Source: Segetibacter sp. (GTDB lineage: Bacteria > Bacteroidota > Bacteroidia > Chitinophagales > Chitinophagaceae). From it: a stretch of 38,149 nucleotides of DNA. Where the stretch lies: contig JAOQAJ010000222.1 of NCBI GenBank assembly GCA_025963675.1, forward strand, positions 1 through 38,149, read 5' to 3'. How positions within the stretch are numbered: position 1 is the stretch's first letter; each line of letters begins with the position of its first letter. Under the pieces are notes generated by a model. It ran no database searches. It had not been told where the DNA came from and saw only the letters and a list, made by a program, of their open reading frames with translations. The translations under genes were made by a program, and so were the position numbers. Of the stretch, positions 17,212 to 25,900 are shown piece after piece.

Positions 17212-19597
17212 TTTGCAGGATTAAAGTTTTAGAGAATTTTAAATGCGATAGCGGTTCATGCGAGATCACTATAAAGGCCCGGTCGGTTAGTGTGTTTATA
17301 TAATTTTCAATCTTTTCTTTTGATTCTATATCGATGCCACTTAAAGTCTCATCCAATATAATGATCTCTGCCTCTGATAAAAAAGCCCGCATCATCAGTA
17401 TCTTTTTCCTTTGCCCCGTACTGAGATTTCTACCCTGCTCATTAATTATGAAATCAAGGCCCTCTGGTTTATCGGCAATAAACTCATATAAACCAACCTC
17501 CTTCGCTAAGGATAATATCTCTGCAGCATTTGCATTGTAGCTGAATGAAACATTATAACCCAGCGTGTCATTAAATAAAATGTCTTCATTGCTCACGAGC
17601 AGAATTTTTTTCCGGATAGAGGCCGGATTAAAAAAAACATGCTTTTCGTTATTGATCAAAATTTCGCCGCCATTTGGAAGATACAACAGTGATAATATTT
17701 TGCAGAAGGTACTCTTGCCTGCGCCATTGTTGCCTTCAAGCTGTATTTTATCGCCTCTATTAATGACAAGATTTAAATCAGAAAAAACCGGTCGTTGCGG
17801 AATATAATGGAAGGCTACATTTTTAAATTCAACGGTTTCCAGGTTAAACGAGCGGATCTTTTTATGTATAGCGCCTGTTACATTTTCATTCTCCGCTTTA
17901 CCAAAATCAAAGTAGCGTTCAAGTATAATACTGTTTTCCTGCAAGTCAAGATTCTCTTCAAGAATACTGCTGACAGACGCAAACACCTGTCGCGACAAAG
18001 CGATAAAAGTTATGATCTGACCGATGGTAATGGTTTTGTCGCTAATTGCATTTTTAGAAAGAAAGACGATGATAAGTATGCCGGCAATTATAATCAGAAA
18101 CTCTATCACCCCCGAATTAACCAGGCTTACGTATTTCATTCTACGCTGAATAGCTAAAATGCTTTTTATTTTTGGCGCCAGCCTTTGCATAAACAAACCT
18201 TCAAGCCTGAACGATTTAATTACCTGCAGGCCGTCAATATTTTCAAAAAGGGAAGAAAAAAGACTTGATTTTTCCAGGAACCGACGCTTTTCGTTTTCGC
18301 GGATATAGGGAGTTACGATTCGAAACCATACAGTGAAAATAACGAGAATGGCTACGACGATTAGTGCAATTTTCCAGTTTATAATAAATAAGATCAATAA
18401 GGAATATAAGGTCACAAAACCATCGATCAGTATGTTGGTAAAAAAACTGATGAAAAAGGTTTTTAACCTGAGACTGTCTTTTATGCGTTCAGAGAGATCG
18501 CCCCTGCTGAAAGTATGGATATAACGTATCGGAAGTGTGTTCAGCTTTTCGGTAAAGGACGAAAGAAAAAAGTTGTCAAAAATGTTCGCAAGGTGTATTG
18601 AAATAAAACTTTTGTATAAAGATAAAATCAACACAAAAACCCTGAAGACTCCTAAGCCAATTGCGAACAGAACCAGCAGGTTTAAATTGTAGTTGGGAAG
18701 TACGTTGTCAATGAGGATCTGGTTACTGAATATGGTGAGCTGTGCTATAAAAGCAGCAAACAAAGCTGAAGCAATATAAATACCCCACAGCTTATGATAG
18801 GCTTTCATTTCACCTACCAGCCGTCGGTATGGATTTACAGGTTTGGCTGCCGTAAGATCCGCTGGAACAGGCAGCTTTACTTCATCACCTTTTTTTACCG
18901 TTAAAACGACAGGAGCAGTAATTCGTAATTTTGCCCCGTTTAATTTTAATGTCCTGAATTGTTTAGGAAGGGTGTGAAGCTCCTGGTTGAATAAAAGGTC
19001 CTGTACAAAATTTTTCTCTGCCTCCTTACCAACGAATCCGAAGTTTTCTTTAACGTAAGAAAAATAAGTCAGTTTATTTATTACATCTGCTTTATCATGA
19101 TCTGCTGCCCTTCGCGGATCAATGCCATAAGCAGCCAATTCTTCATTAATTATATTTTCGAATAATTCACTGTTACTTATAAAATCATAATTGGCAGTTC
19201 CCGAGTATGCATGACTTAATAATTCAGAAAAGCTCCAGGAGTAGGACTGACCTATAGCCGGATCAAGTATGAGCAGTTTCTTTTTGTGAATTTGTTGTAC
19301 GACTACATAATGCTGGCCCTGTGTACTTTTAATAGGCAGGATGCACGGCAAATATTTCACTAACTTCTCCAGATTGGATCTCAGGCTATTCAGGTCGAGC
19401 AGGTTGAACTTTGCATCGAAATGCTGCTTATCAAAAAAATCCTTCAGGTCATGAATACCCGAACCATTTTCAGTTAAATAAATATTCTCCTCAATAAAAT
19501 TTCTGCTGACGGCGATGTTGTGCAGATTGTAAATGATCTTTACAGCACTAATACCGCAATCGTTGTGTTTTAGCTGTTGTTCTATTATTGTTCCCAT
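17174..19597 (-). CDS. C39 peptidase-containing ABC transporter (PCAT)
   Basis: An 807-residue inner-membrane protein that should cut a double-glycine-type leader and pump out the core peptide. The C39 peptidase domain (about 1-140) has a complete active site: oxyanion Gln8, Cys14 (QLKHNDCGIS), His96 (GQHYVVV) and Asp112 (LDPAIG). Membrane helices lie at about 270-330 and 380-430 and near 495-515. The ATPase domain has Walker A GNNGAGKST (622-630), signature LSTGQ (725-729, a variant of LSGGQ), Walker B IIILDE (745-750) and His780. The Q-loop position reads VSNED, with Asn670 where Gln is usual. About 120 extra residues (145-265) sit between peptidase and membrane domain, more than in typical PCATs. 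The gene starts 26 bp after the kinase gene and overlaps the HlyD gene by 38 bp, so it is in the middle of an operon. Confidence 0.95.
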   Translation of the reverse strand: MGTIIEQQLKHNDCGISAVKIIYNLHNIAVSRNFIEENIYLTENGSGIHDLKDFFDKQHFDAKFNLLDLNSLRSNLEKLVKYLPCILPIKSTQGQHYVVVQQIHKKKLLILDPAIGQSYSWSFSELLSHAYSGTANYDFISNSELFENIINEELAAYGIDPRRAADHDKADVINKLTYFSYVKENFGFVGKEAEKNFVQDLLFNQELHTLPKQFRTLKLNGAKLRITAPVVLTVKKGDEVKLPVPADLTAAKPVNPYRRLVGEMKAYHKLWGIYIASALFAAFIAQLTIFSNQILIDNVLPNYNLNLLVLFAIGLGVFRVFVLILSLYKSFISIHLANIFDNFFLSSFTEKLNTLPIRYIHTFSRGDLSERIKDSLRLKTFFISFFTNILIDGFVTLYSLLILFIINWKIALIVVAILVIFTVWFRIVTPYIRENEKRRFLEKSSLFSSLFENIDGLQVIKSFRLEGLFMQRLAPKIKSILAIQRRMKYVSLVNSGVIEFLIIIAGILIIVFLSKNAISDKTITIGQIITFIALSRQVFASVSSILEENLDLQENSIILERYFDFGKAENENVTGAIHKKIRSFNLETVEFKNVAFHYIPQRPVFSDLNLVINRGDKIQLEGNNGAGKSTFCKILSLLYLPNGGEILINNEKHVFFNPASIRKKILLVSNEDILFNDTLGYNVSFSYNANAAEILSLAKEVGLYEFIADKPEGLDFIINEQGRNLSTGQRKKILMMRAFLSEAEIIILDETLSGIDIESKEKIENYINTLTDRAFIVISHEPLSHLKFSKTLILQNGTIEQLQHQGI

Positions 19598-19623
19598 CCT
19601 TTCTGTTTACTGCTGTTTTGTTT

Positions 19624-20820
19624 TTAAAAAACAAGCTTTTTGAAATCAGCCAAAATCTCTGCGGCATCCTTATATCGTTCGTATGGAATTTTTTGAAGGC
19701 ATTTTTGTAAAATCAGAATAAGCTTCTCAGGAACGGGCACATTTAAAAATGAAACATCAGCAAAAACAGCATTTGCTTCTTTAATATTCGTTGCAAGTTC
19801 TTCCCAGATAAACCCGTCAAAAGGTAAAGTATTGTATAAAACAAGATACATAAGCAAGCCTATCTGGTAAACATCTGAGTAGAGGTCGGGCTCCTTTAAA
19901 TACTTTTGGATGCTTGTAGTATTAATCCTTTCAGGAGGCATATAAAAATTTACACCTCCAAAACTCACCACTTCGTTTTTATCGGTTTCTATGTTTCTCG
20001 ATAATCCCAGGTCAATAATCTTAATGGTTTTATTTTCCAGCACCATGACATTTGATGAATGGATATCTCCGTGTATCACCCCTGCAGAATGTAGCGATGA
20101 AAACGCCTGAAGAATAGAAGCCATTATCTGAAAACAATCTGCCTGGTTTAAAGCTTCGGTTTCATCGAGATAATGAGACAACGATACCCCCTGAATATAT
20201 TCAAGAGTAATGTAAGCATACCGATGTTCTTCACTTGTAATAAAACTATACGCCCTGCAAATCGACGAGACGTGATCTAATTTTCTAAGGGTTCTGTATT
20301 CCCCCTGTAATTCTGATAATTCGTTTTCATACGTCTGCGTGTCTGTGATTTTTTTTCCGTTAAGGAATTTTATCACAAGTACGCAACTGCTTGTGTTGTC
20401 AACAACTTTATAAATGTCGATGTATTGCCTGTCAGACAAAACTTCCAGTATAGTAAGGTTATTAATTTCATCCCCTTCTTTGTATAGAGGCATAGGGGCA
20501 AAAACCTGTTCAACCGTATTTTCGGGAAGCAATATTCTCTTGTTACATAAAAATTTAAAAAAAGAGGAACATGTTTCTTCTATCAACGCCCTGTCGCCCT
20601 TAATATCAGACGCTAGTTCATCCAATACTTCTGCTTCATTTTTAGGGAACGAAAATTTATCAATAAAATATTTAACGGTTGCATTAATCAAAAACTCCTT
20701 ATCACGCCTTTGATCGTATAATATATAATGGTCCTTCTGATATTGAAGGGGAACTGCATAACTATCGCTATCATCTATCCCTGCAACAGTGATATTTCCT
20801 GAAAGTTTAAATTTTACCAT
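19624..20820 (-). CDS. Ser/Thr-kinase-like protein with a probable N-terminal PqqD/RRE-like domain
   Basis: A 398-residue cytoplasmic protein with no membrane segment. Residues about 115-395 form a eukaryotic-type protein kinase with all key residues: Lys151 (VLVIKFL), a plausible helix-C Glu174, catalytic Asp252 in HGDIHSSN (HGD instead of HRD), Asn257, metal-binding Asp270 in DLG, and MPPE (294-297) for APE. Residues about 22-105 resemble PqqD-type RiPP recognition elements in pattern: a beta-strand stretch (HYILYDQRRDKEFLINAT), an N-T-V-helix, then DELASDIKGDRALIEETCSS and FFKFLCNKRILLP, matching the usual ending of this fold. That assignment is by eye. It lies between the small peptide gene and the C39 exporter, so the peptide is its likely substrate and the N-terminal domain the likely leader binder. 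No lanthipeptide lyase or cyclase domain is present. A general regulatory kinase cannot be excluded. Confidence 0.85.
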   Translation of the reverse strand: MVKFKLSGNITVAGIDDSDSYAVPLQYQKDHYILYDQRRDKEFLINATVKYFIDKFSFPKNEAEVLDELASDIKGDRALIEETCSSFFKFLCNKRILLPENTVEQVFAPMPLYKEGDEINNLTILEVLSDRQYIDIYKVVDNTSSCVLVIKFLNGKKITDTQTYENELSELQGEYRTLRKLDHVSSICRAYSFITSEEHRYAYITLEYIQGVSLSHYLDETEALNQADCFQIMASILQAFSSLHSAGVIHGDIHSSNVMVLENKTIKIIDLGLSRNIETDKNEVVSFGGVNFYMPPERINTTSIQKYLKEPDLYSDVYQIGLLMYLVLYNTLPFDGFIWEELATNIKEANAVFADVSFLNVPVPEKLILILQKCLQKIPYERYKDAAEILADFKKLVF

Positions 20821-20831
20821 TTTTGGGATTC

Positions 20832-20869
20832 ATTAAAAAAGGATTGACTGTTAAAACGGTCAATCCTTT
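20832..20869 (-). terminator. Intrinsic terminator/attenuator between precursor peptide and kinase genes
   Basis: Perfect 11-bp stem AAAGGATTGAC / GTCAATCCTTT (20838-20848 with 20859-20869); further pairs extend into the loop. On the minus strand the stem runs straight into TTTTTTAATG. It lies 50 nt after the peptide stop and 18 nt before the kinase start. It would end most transcripts after the peptide gene and let a fraction read through into the export genes, as is common for precursor genes at the head of RiPP operons. Confidence 0.85.
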
Positions 20870-20918
20870 GCGTTAGTATGTATAAAGATTATTTATACCC
20901 GAAAACCAAAAATAGAGA

Positions 20919-21134
20919 TTACACTGCGGGAGGAACCACAGGCGTCGTAACGCATCCGCAGCTATAACCACCTTTACCGCTTTTACCACTGTCGTTTCTG
21001 CTACGTCCTTTGCGGCCGCTTTTGTGCCTGTTGCCACTCTTTCCGCTTTTCCCTCTGCCACCACCGCAACCGGCTACGATTTCATTCAATGACCCTGGTT
21101 TCAATTCTGTTAAGATTTTGTCTAAAGTAATCAT
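20919..21134 (-). CDS. Small basic Ser/Gly/Lys-rich peptide with double-glycine-type leader (putative RiPP precursor)
   Basis: 71 residues from the ATG at 21134; an in-frame ATG at 21185 would add 17 residues that do not look like a leader. Residues 1-22 fit a C39-type leader: Leu11 at -12, Leu16 at -7, Ile19 at -4, Ala21 at -2 and Gly22 at -1, so cleavage is expected before Cys23. The 49-residue core has 11 Lys/Arg, 1 His and only 1 Asp. It has seven Ser (30, 33, 39, 45, 49, 52, 58), five of them in Ser-Gly, most next to Lys/Arg. Three Cys (23, 59, 61) flank the basic part, and the tail is CVTTPVVPPAV. It heads a cassette with a kinase, C39 exporter, HlyD and TolC. It resembles no bacteriocin family I know; the K-S-G pattern is a natural target for a basophilic Ser kinase. 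Low complexity limits certainty. Confidence 0.8.
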   Translation of the reverse strand: MITLDKILTELKPGSLNEIVAGCGGGRGKSGKSGNRHKSGRKGRSRNDSGKSGKGGYSCGCVTTPVVPPAV

Positions 21135-21527
21135 ACTTAAAAAATAATGAATTATAGCTACTCTGTTATATAGGGTTTTCGCCATCCCCCTTTTGTTTTC
21201 TTAATAAAGCCGGTACCAATAACTCAACTGAAGTGCCTAAATTTTAAAAAATCAAAAATTGTACTTTTGAGGTAGAAATAAATCAAGAAAAACATTGGTT
21301 ATCAATGGTTTATTATTTCAAACTAAAAAGATGACAGTTAGAAAAGCGGAAAATTAAAATTGAAAAAATCAGAGATATTTCCAAAAGCAGGAATTAATTT
21401 CCAAGAATAACAAAAACCGAAGCTTCACCATTACAAGTATTTGGCCAGGCGTCGGCACATGGTATTCATGAAAAAGCCTGGATGCTTGCTCGCATCCAGG
21501 CTTTTCATAAATTATTATCGATCGCCT
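21135..21527. other. Upstream region of the peptide cassette
   Basis: 393 bp between the peptide start and the lipoprotein stop. It is very AT-rich. It carries the terminator hairpin at 21471-21506 and must contain the cassette promoter. Minus-strand TTAGTTTG near 21317 differs by one base from the TAnnTTTG box of Bacteroidota but lacks a clear -33 TTTG partner, so no promoter is called. No second leader-bearing peptide was found here. Confidence 0.5.
21471..21506 (-). terminator. Strong intrinsic terminator after the lipoprotein gene
   Basis: Perfect 14-bp stem AAAAGCCTGGATGC / GCATCCAGGCTTTT with a 6-nt loop, 22 nt beyond the lipoprotein stop codon. Minus-strand reading ends in a T-run (GCTTTTTCATG). 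It separates the lipoprotein transcript from the peptide cassette, so the cassette needs its own promoter. Confidence 0.88.
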
Positions 21528-22457
21528 CTAATAAGGTAGTATAATAGAATGAGCAACGTTTAAAACGCCGGTCCAGTCAATTTTATAATAATAGCGACCA
21601 GTGCCAGGACAGGTGGTTGCAGCGCCTGCAGCATTTAAACCAAAGGTTATGGTTACAGGGCTTTGAAGGTTTGAATAAACGATTTTTCCACTTACAAGTC
21701 TAAAATCACAATCCTTCCGAATTACCAAAGGTTCTGCTATCCGGGTGCTGAAGACTTTTCCTAAGCGGTTTGTACCCCATTCAGAAATATTTGAAGCTGT
21801 GCCTTCGATATGTGTGCCGCGCGTGGAAACGACAATGCCGTTGTTATTATAGGTAAACACTCTCTGTTTTGCAATTTGCCAATCCCTTTTTGCGCCGTCA
21901 TCAAAAGTAATGCTTAAGGCACTACTGGTAATAGAATGGGTGATTGTTCGAAGCGTGGCGAGGCTGGCAAGTTCACCACCCGATACGTTCGTAATTGTTT
22001 TTGTTCCATTCAATATAATGCTCTTGTTATCACCTACACGGCTGATTTTAAGATTTTGATAAGTTATTGACAGTTGTGCTCCCGCATCTTTCCATCTTTT
22101 TTCTTTTGGTAAAGTAAGTATTACAACCCCTGTACGTGTGTGCTTTCCAGCGCAATTTTGACCATTATAAGTTATAGTAAGAATTTTTGATGCTGAGGTA
22201 GAACTACGGGTAATGGAGGCATCACAAACCGAACTTTCTGTACGTCCTCCTGCAAAAGCAGTATCTGCTTCGATAATCGTGTTTGCATCATTTGAAACAG
22301 CATCATCTTCAGCAGAAACAAAAGTTTGGTCTTCTGACTGAACGGTAAAGTCAGCAGTGTAATCAGCTTCCTCGGCAGCTGATTTTTTACAGCCGGTGAT
22401 TGTAAAAAGCGTAATGGCAGAAAATGCCATTACCAGAATAAGATAATTTTTTTTCAT
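21528..22457 (-). CDS. Predicted lipoprotein of unknown function
   Basis: 309 residues with a lipoprotein signal peptide: MKKNYLILVM start, hydrophobic 5-20, lipobox TITGC with Cys23 followed by KKS. It would be lipid-anchored in the cell envelope. After an acidic linker (about 27-70) the mature part is beta-rich with repeated threonine-rich strands (LTITYNGQNCAGKHTRTGV near 95-112; LSITYQNLKI; TITNVSGG). Two Cys-containing motifs, VCDAS (about 77) and NGQNCAGKHTRTG, recur in uncharacterised Bacteroidota lipoproteins as far as I can recall, but I cannot name the family. The gene has its own terminator and is divergent from the SdrD-like protein gene. No link to the peptide cassette is evident. 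Confidence 0.85.
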   Translation of the reverse strand: MKKNYLILVMAFSAITLFTITGCKKSAAEEADYTADFTVQSEDQTFVSAEDDAVSNDANTIIEADTAFAGGRTESSVCDASITRSSTSASKILTITYNGQNCAGKHTRTGVVILTLPKEKRWKDAGAQLSITYQNLKISRVGDNKSIILNGTKTITNVSGGELASLATLRTITHSITSSALSITFDDGAKRDWQIAKQRVFTYNNNGIVVSTRGTHIEGTASNISEWGTNRLGKVFSTRIAEPLVIRKDCDFRLVSGKIVYSNLQSPVTITFGLNAAGAATTCPGTGRYYYKIDWTGVLNVAHSIILPY

Positions 22458-22959
22458 TGTGTTTGTTGTGGGCTAAAATAAAGAGAATAGAAAAACTGCA
22501 TCTTTTCTGACTAACGCCTTTTCTTCAAATTATATTTCCCCGAATTGTGTGCTGCCACTTAAAAAGACATTAAATCACTACGAGGGTAAAAAGGTGTGAC
22601 TGGAATATAGCTGCAACCCTTTTCTTTCATTTTACATCAATACTGTATCAAAACCAAATAACACTAAAACGTATTCTTATTTGCAATAATTGCCTTTTAA
22701 AAAATCCAATGTTGTTATGATCACCAGTCCGATTGATACCCCCTGTATTAGTGATTTACCTGCTTTTTGCAGTTGCCGATCCCGGTATTTTATTCCGTAT
22801 TAATTCTTTTAACAATGTAGCGTCTGCAAATTGCTTCAACGCTAACACTGCTTTTCACAAAGAACCTGATAAGCAAAAGGATACTTTATGCCTTACCGTG
22901 TCAGAAAAAACTATATGTAATCTTTTATCATTTTTTTATTCATTAACTATTAAATTAAC
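22458..22959. other. Divergent intergenic region
   Basis: 502 bp between the divergent lipoprotein and SdrD-like protein genes. It should hold both promoters. The DNA just before 22960 is strongly AT-rich, with no Shine-Dalgarno sequence, as usual for Bacteroidota. No ORF with believable composition and no strong inverted repeat was found. Confidence 0.55.
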
Positions 22960-25900
22960 ATGCGTATGCGCCACTTATTTACTCATCAAAATGCCTGCAG
23001 GAATAAGGGTTCATCCTGGTCAGGTAAATTATTCATTTTGCTCTTGTTGCTAGTTAGCAACGCAGTTACGCTTAGTGCGCATACTGTTGATTATTTTTCG
23101 TCCTGCGGCTATGTCTGCGACGGCAGCACCGTTACCGTAAATGCCCACTTGAGTCTTACGGCGAGTAACACCAATTACAACTGGCAGTTCCGTGATAACT
23201 CGGGCACCTGGAAGTGTTTTATCAACGGAAGTAACGCGATAAATGGCGCTGTTTTTACCGTTTCTAATGCGACAGCTAAGGGGCAATTAAGTGCTGCACC
23301 TACACTAACCATTAAAGGCGCCACTACAGCGCTTAGTAATGTAGATGTAAGGATCGTGATGGCTGACGGAACAAACGTATCTCCATGTGGTGACAGGCCC
23401 ACTTTTCCGGTGTACGGCACTGACAAAAGCCTTAAACTTCATGTTTTAACGGGTAGTGACTGTTCAAATATTGCAGCCTATTGTTCAGGTGGCACTCCTG
23501 CTACATTGAAATTAGGAGACCTTATCTGGAATGACATTAACGCCAATGGAGTAAAAGATTCAGATGAGCCAGGCGTACCTAATGCTGGCATTAAGCTGTA
23601 TGCAGACAATAACAATGACAATGTAGCTGATGGTGCTGCTATTGCAACCACTACAACCAATGCGTCAGGTATATATGGCTTTACGAAACTAAAATCAGGA
23701 AACTACATTGTAGGTGTAACAATACCTGTAGGTTATACCAAAGGTCCAGCCTCAACAATTGATCCTGACAACAATGTAAACAACGATAATAACGGGGTGA
23801 ACCTGATTGGTGCAAACCAGGCAGGAGGCGAAGTAAGATCAAAAGCCATTACGCTGTCCGCTTCAGGCGAACCATCAACCGATGGTGATGATTCAAATTC
23901 CAACCTTACACTAGACATCCCACTTTGCGGTAACAGTCAGTTGGGAGATTTTGTATGGAACGATAAAAACGCAAACGGCATTCAGGATTTGAATGAGCCC
24001 GGCATACAAGGGGCAACAGTAAAACTGACATTCCCTGATGGTGTCACTACCCGTACAACCACAACAAATGCAAGTGGTAAATATTTGTTTACAGCTTTAG
24101 CGACAGGAAATTACAAAGTAACGTTCAGTACTCCTGCCGGTTTCAACCCTTCTGCGGCTAACCAGGGAAGCAATGATGCTAAAGACAGTGATCCGATCGG
24201 TGGCAGTGTCACTGTAGCTGTGTCTGCAGGTACAAGCAACCTTACCCTTGATGCAGGTTTTTATACTAAGGTAGTAGTTGTATCACATTTAACTTTAGGC
24301 AACCAGGTATGGAACGACTTTGATGGCGACGGAAAAAGAGATCCTAACGAACCGGGTATCCCTGGTGCAACTATTAGCTTATACACTGATAATGACAGCA
24401 ATAATATTGCCGACGGGCCGGCTATCAAAACTGCGATGAGTAATACCGAAGGGCATTATCAATTTACTAATCTTGGCGAAGGAAGGTATATCGCTTCAAT
24501 GCCGATTTTGCCCGGTTACCAGCAAAGTCCAAATACGACTACACAAGCAACAAGTCCTTTCCCTGACAATGATGTAGATGATGACAACAACCTTGTTACA
24601 TTAGTTGGAATAAATAAGGCCGGACAAGGTATCCTTTATACCAACGCAATCACATTGAGTGCAGGTGATGAGCCTGTTGATGATGGAGACGGCGCTGATG
24701 GAAACAATACCTTTGACCTTGCTGAATGTGGCAATTCTTTCATTGGTGATTTTGTCTGGAACGATGTAAATGGAAATGGAATCCAGGAAGCTGATGAGCA
24801 GGGTATAGACAGTGTAAAGGTCACTCTCACCTTCCCTGATGGCAGAACTGCAAGTACATATACTCACGAGTACATTGCATCTAATAACCCTAACGACCCG
24901 ATTTTCGGCGGTTACTATAATTTTCCTAACCTGGGACCAGGCACGTACAAAGTAACCTTTGAAACTCCTGCCGGTTTACATGCAAGTCCTTCAAATAAAG
25001 GCACAGACGATGCTAAAGACAGCGACCCTGTTAATGGGGGACCGGTAACTGTTACAGTTACAGTGGATAAAAGTGACTTTACTATTGATGCCGGTTTTAC
25101 CGATTTTACACCTCCACCGCCACCTGCAACCTGCCCTAATTTGAGCGTTGGCAATATGGTGTTCATAGATCTAAATGGAAATGGAACCAAAGAAATGTAT
25201 GAACCGGGTATCGGCGGATTAACGGTAAAACTATATGCTGATGCCGACGGTGACAATGTTGCTGATGGCGCTGCTATCTCTACATTGATGACTGCTGAAG
25301 ACGGCACTTATTACTTTGGTAACCTTGCTGCCGGCAAATACATCGTGGGCGTTACTACAGGAAGCACCTATGCACAATCTGCAAATGGTAATACAAATCC
25401 CGATAACGACAAGGATAACGACAACAACGGAATAAAAACAGTGAACGGTGAAGTGCTTAGTAATGCTATCACTCTTTCAGCCGCTAGTGAGCCAATTAAT
25501 GACGGATCAGACAACAATAGCAATCTGACACTTGATGTTGGTTTAAAAATAGTAGCTGTTACACCCCCTTGCACGACGCACTGCGATTGCAAAAATGACT
25601 GTACTCATACAGGTTGCGGCCACTCAAATTGCGGTCACAACAGTTGCAAAAATGATTGCACTCACACAGGTTGCGGTCACTCGAACTGCGGTCATAGCAG
25701 TTGCAAAAATGATTGCGACCATAAAGACAATCATCCAAATTGCGGTCACAACAGTTGCAAAAACAATTGTGCTCACACAGGTTGCGGTCACTCAAACTGC
25801 GGTCATAGCAGTTGCAAAAATGATTGCGACCATAAAGACAATCATCCAAATTGCGGTCACAACAGTTGCAAAAACAATTGTACTCACACTGGTTGCGGTC

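Noticed and set aside
20919-21134. Classing the peptide as a lanthipeptide or collagen-like peptide
   Set aside because: No dehydratase, lyase or cyclase domain is present in the cassette, and the Gly spacing does not follow a G-X-Y triplet pattern.
20919-21185. Longer start (ATG at 21185) for the small peptide
   Set aside because: The extra 17 residues (AKTLYNRVAIIHYFLS) do not resemble a C39 leader, while the ATG at 21134 gives a 22-residue leader with correct spacing of hydrophobic positions to Ala-Gly.
22733-23053. 106-codon open frame overlapping the start of the SdrD-like protein gene
   Set aside because: Different frame from the clear signal-peptide-bearing gene, unusual composition and no domain.
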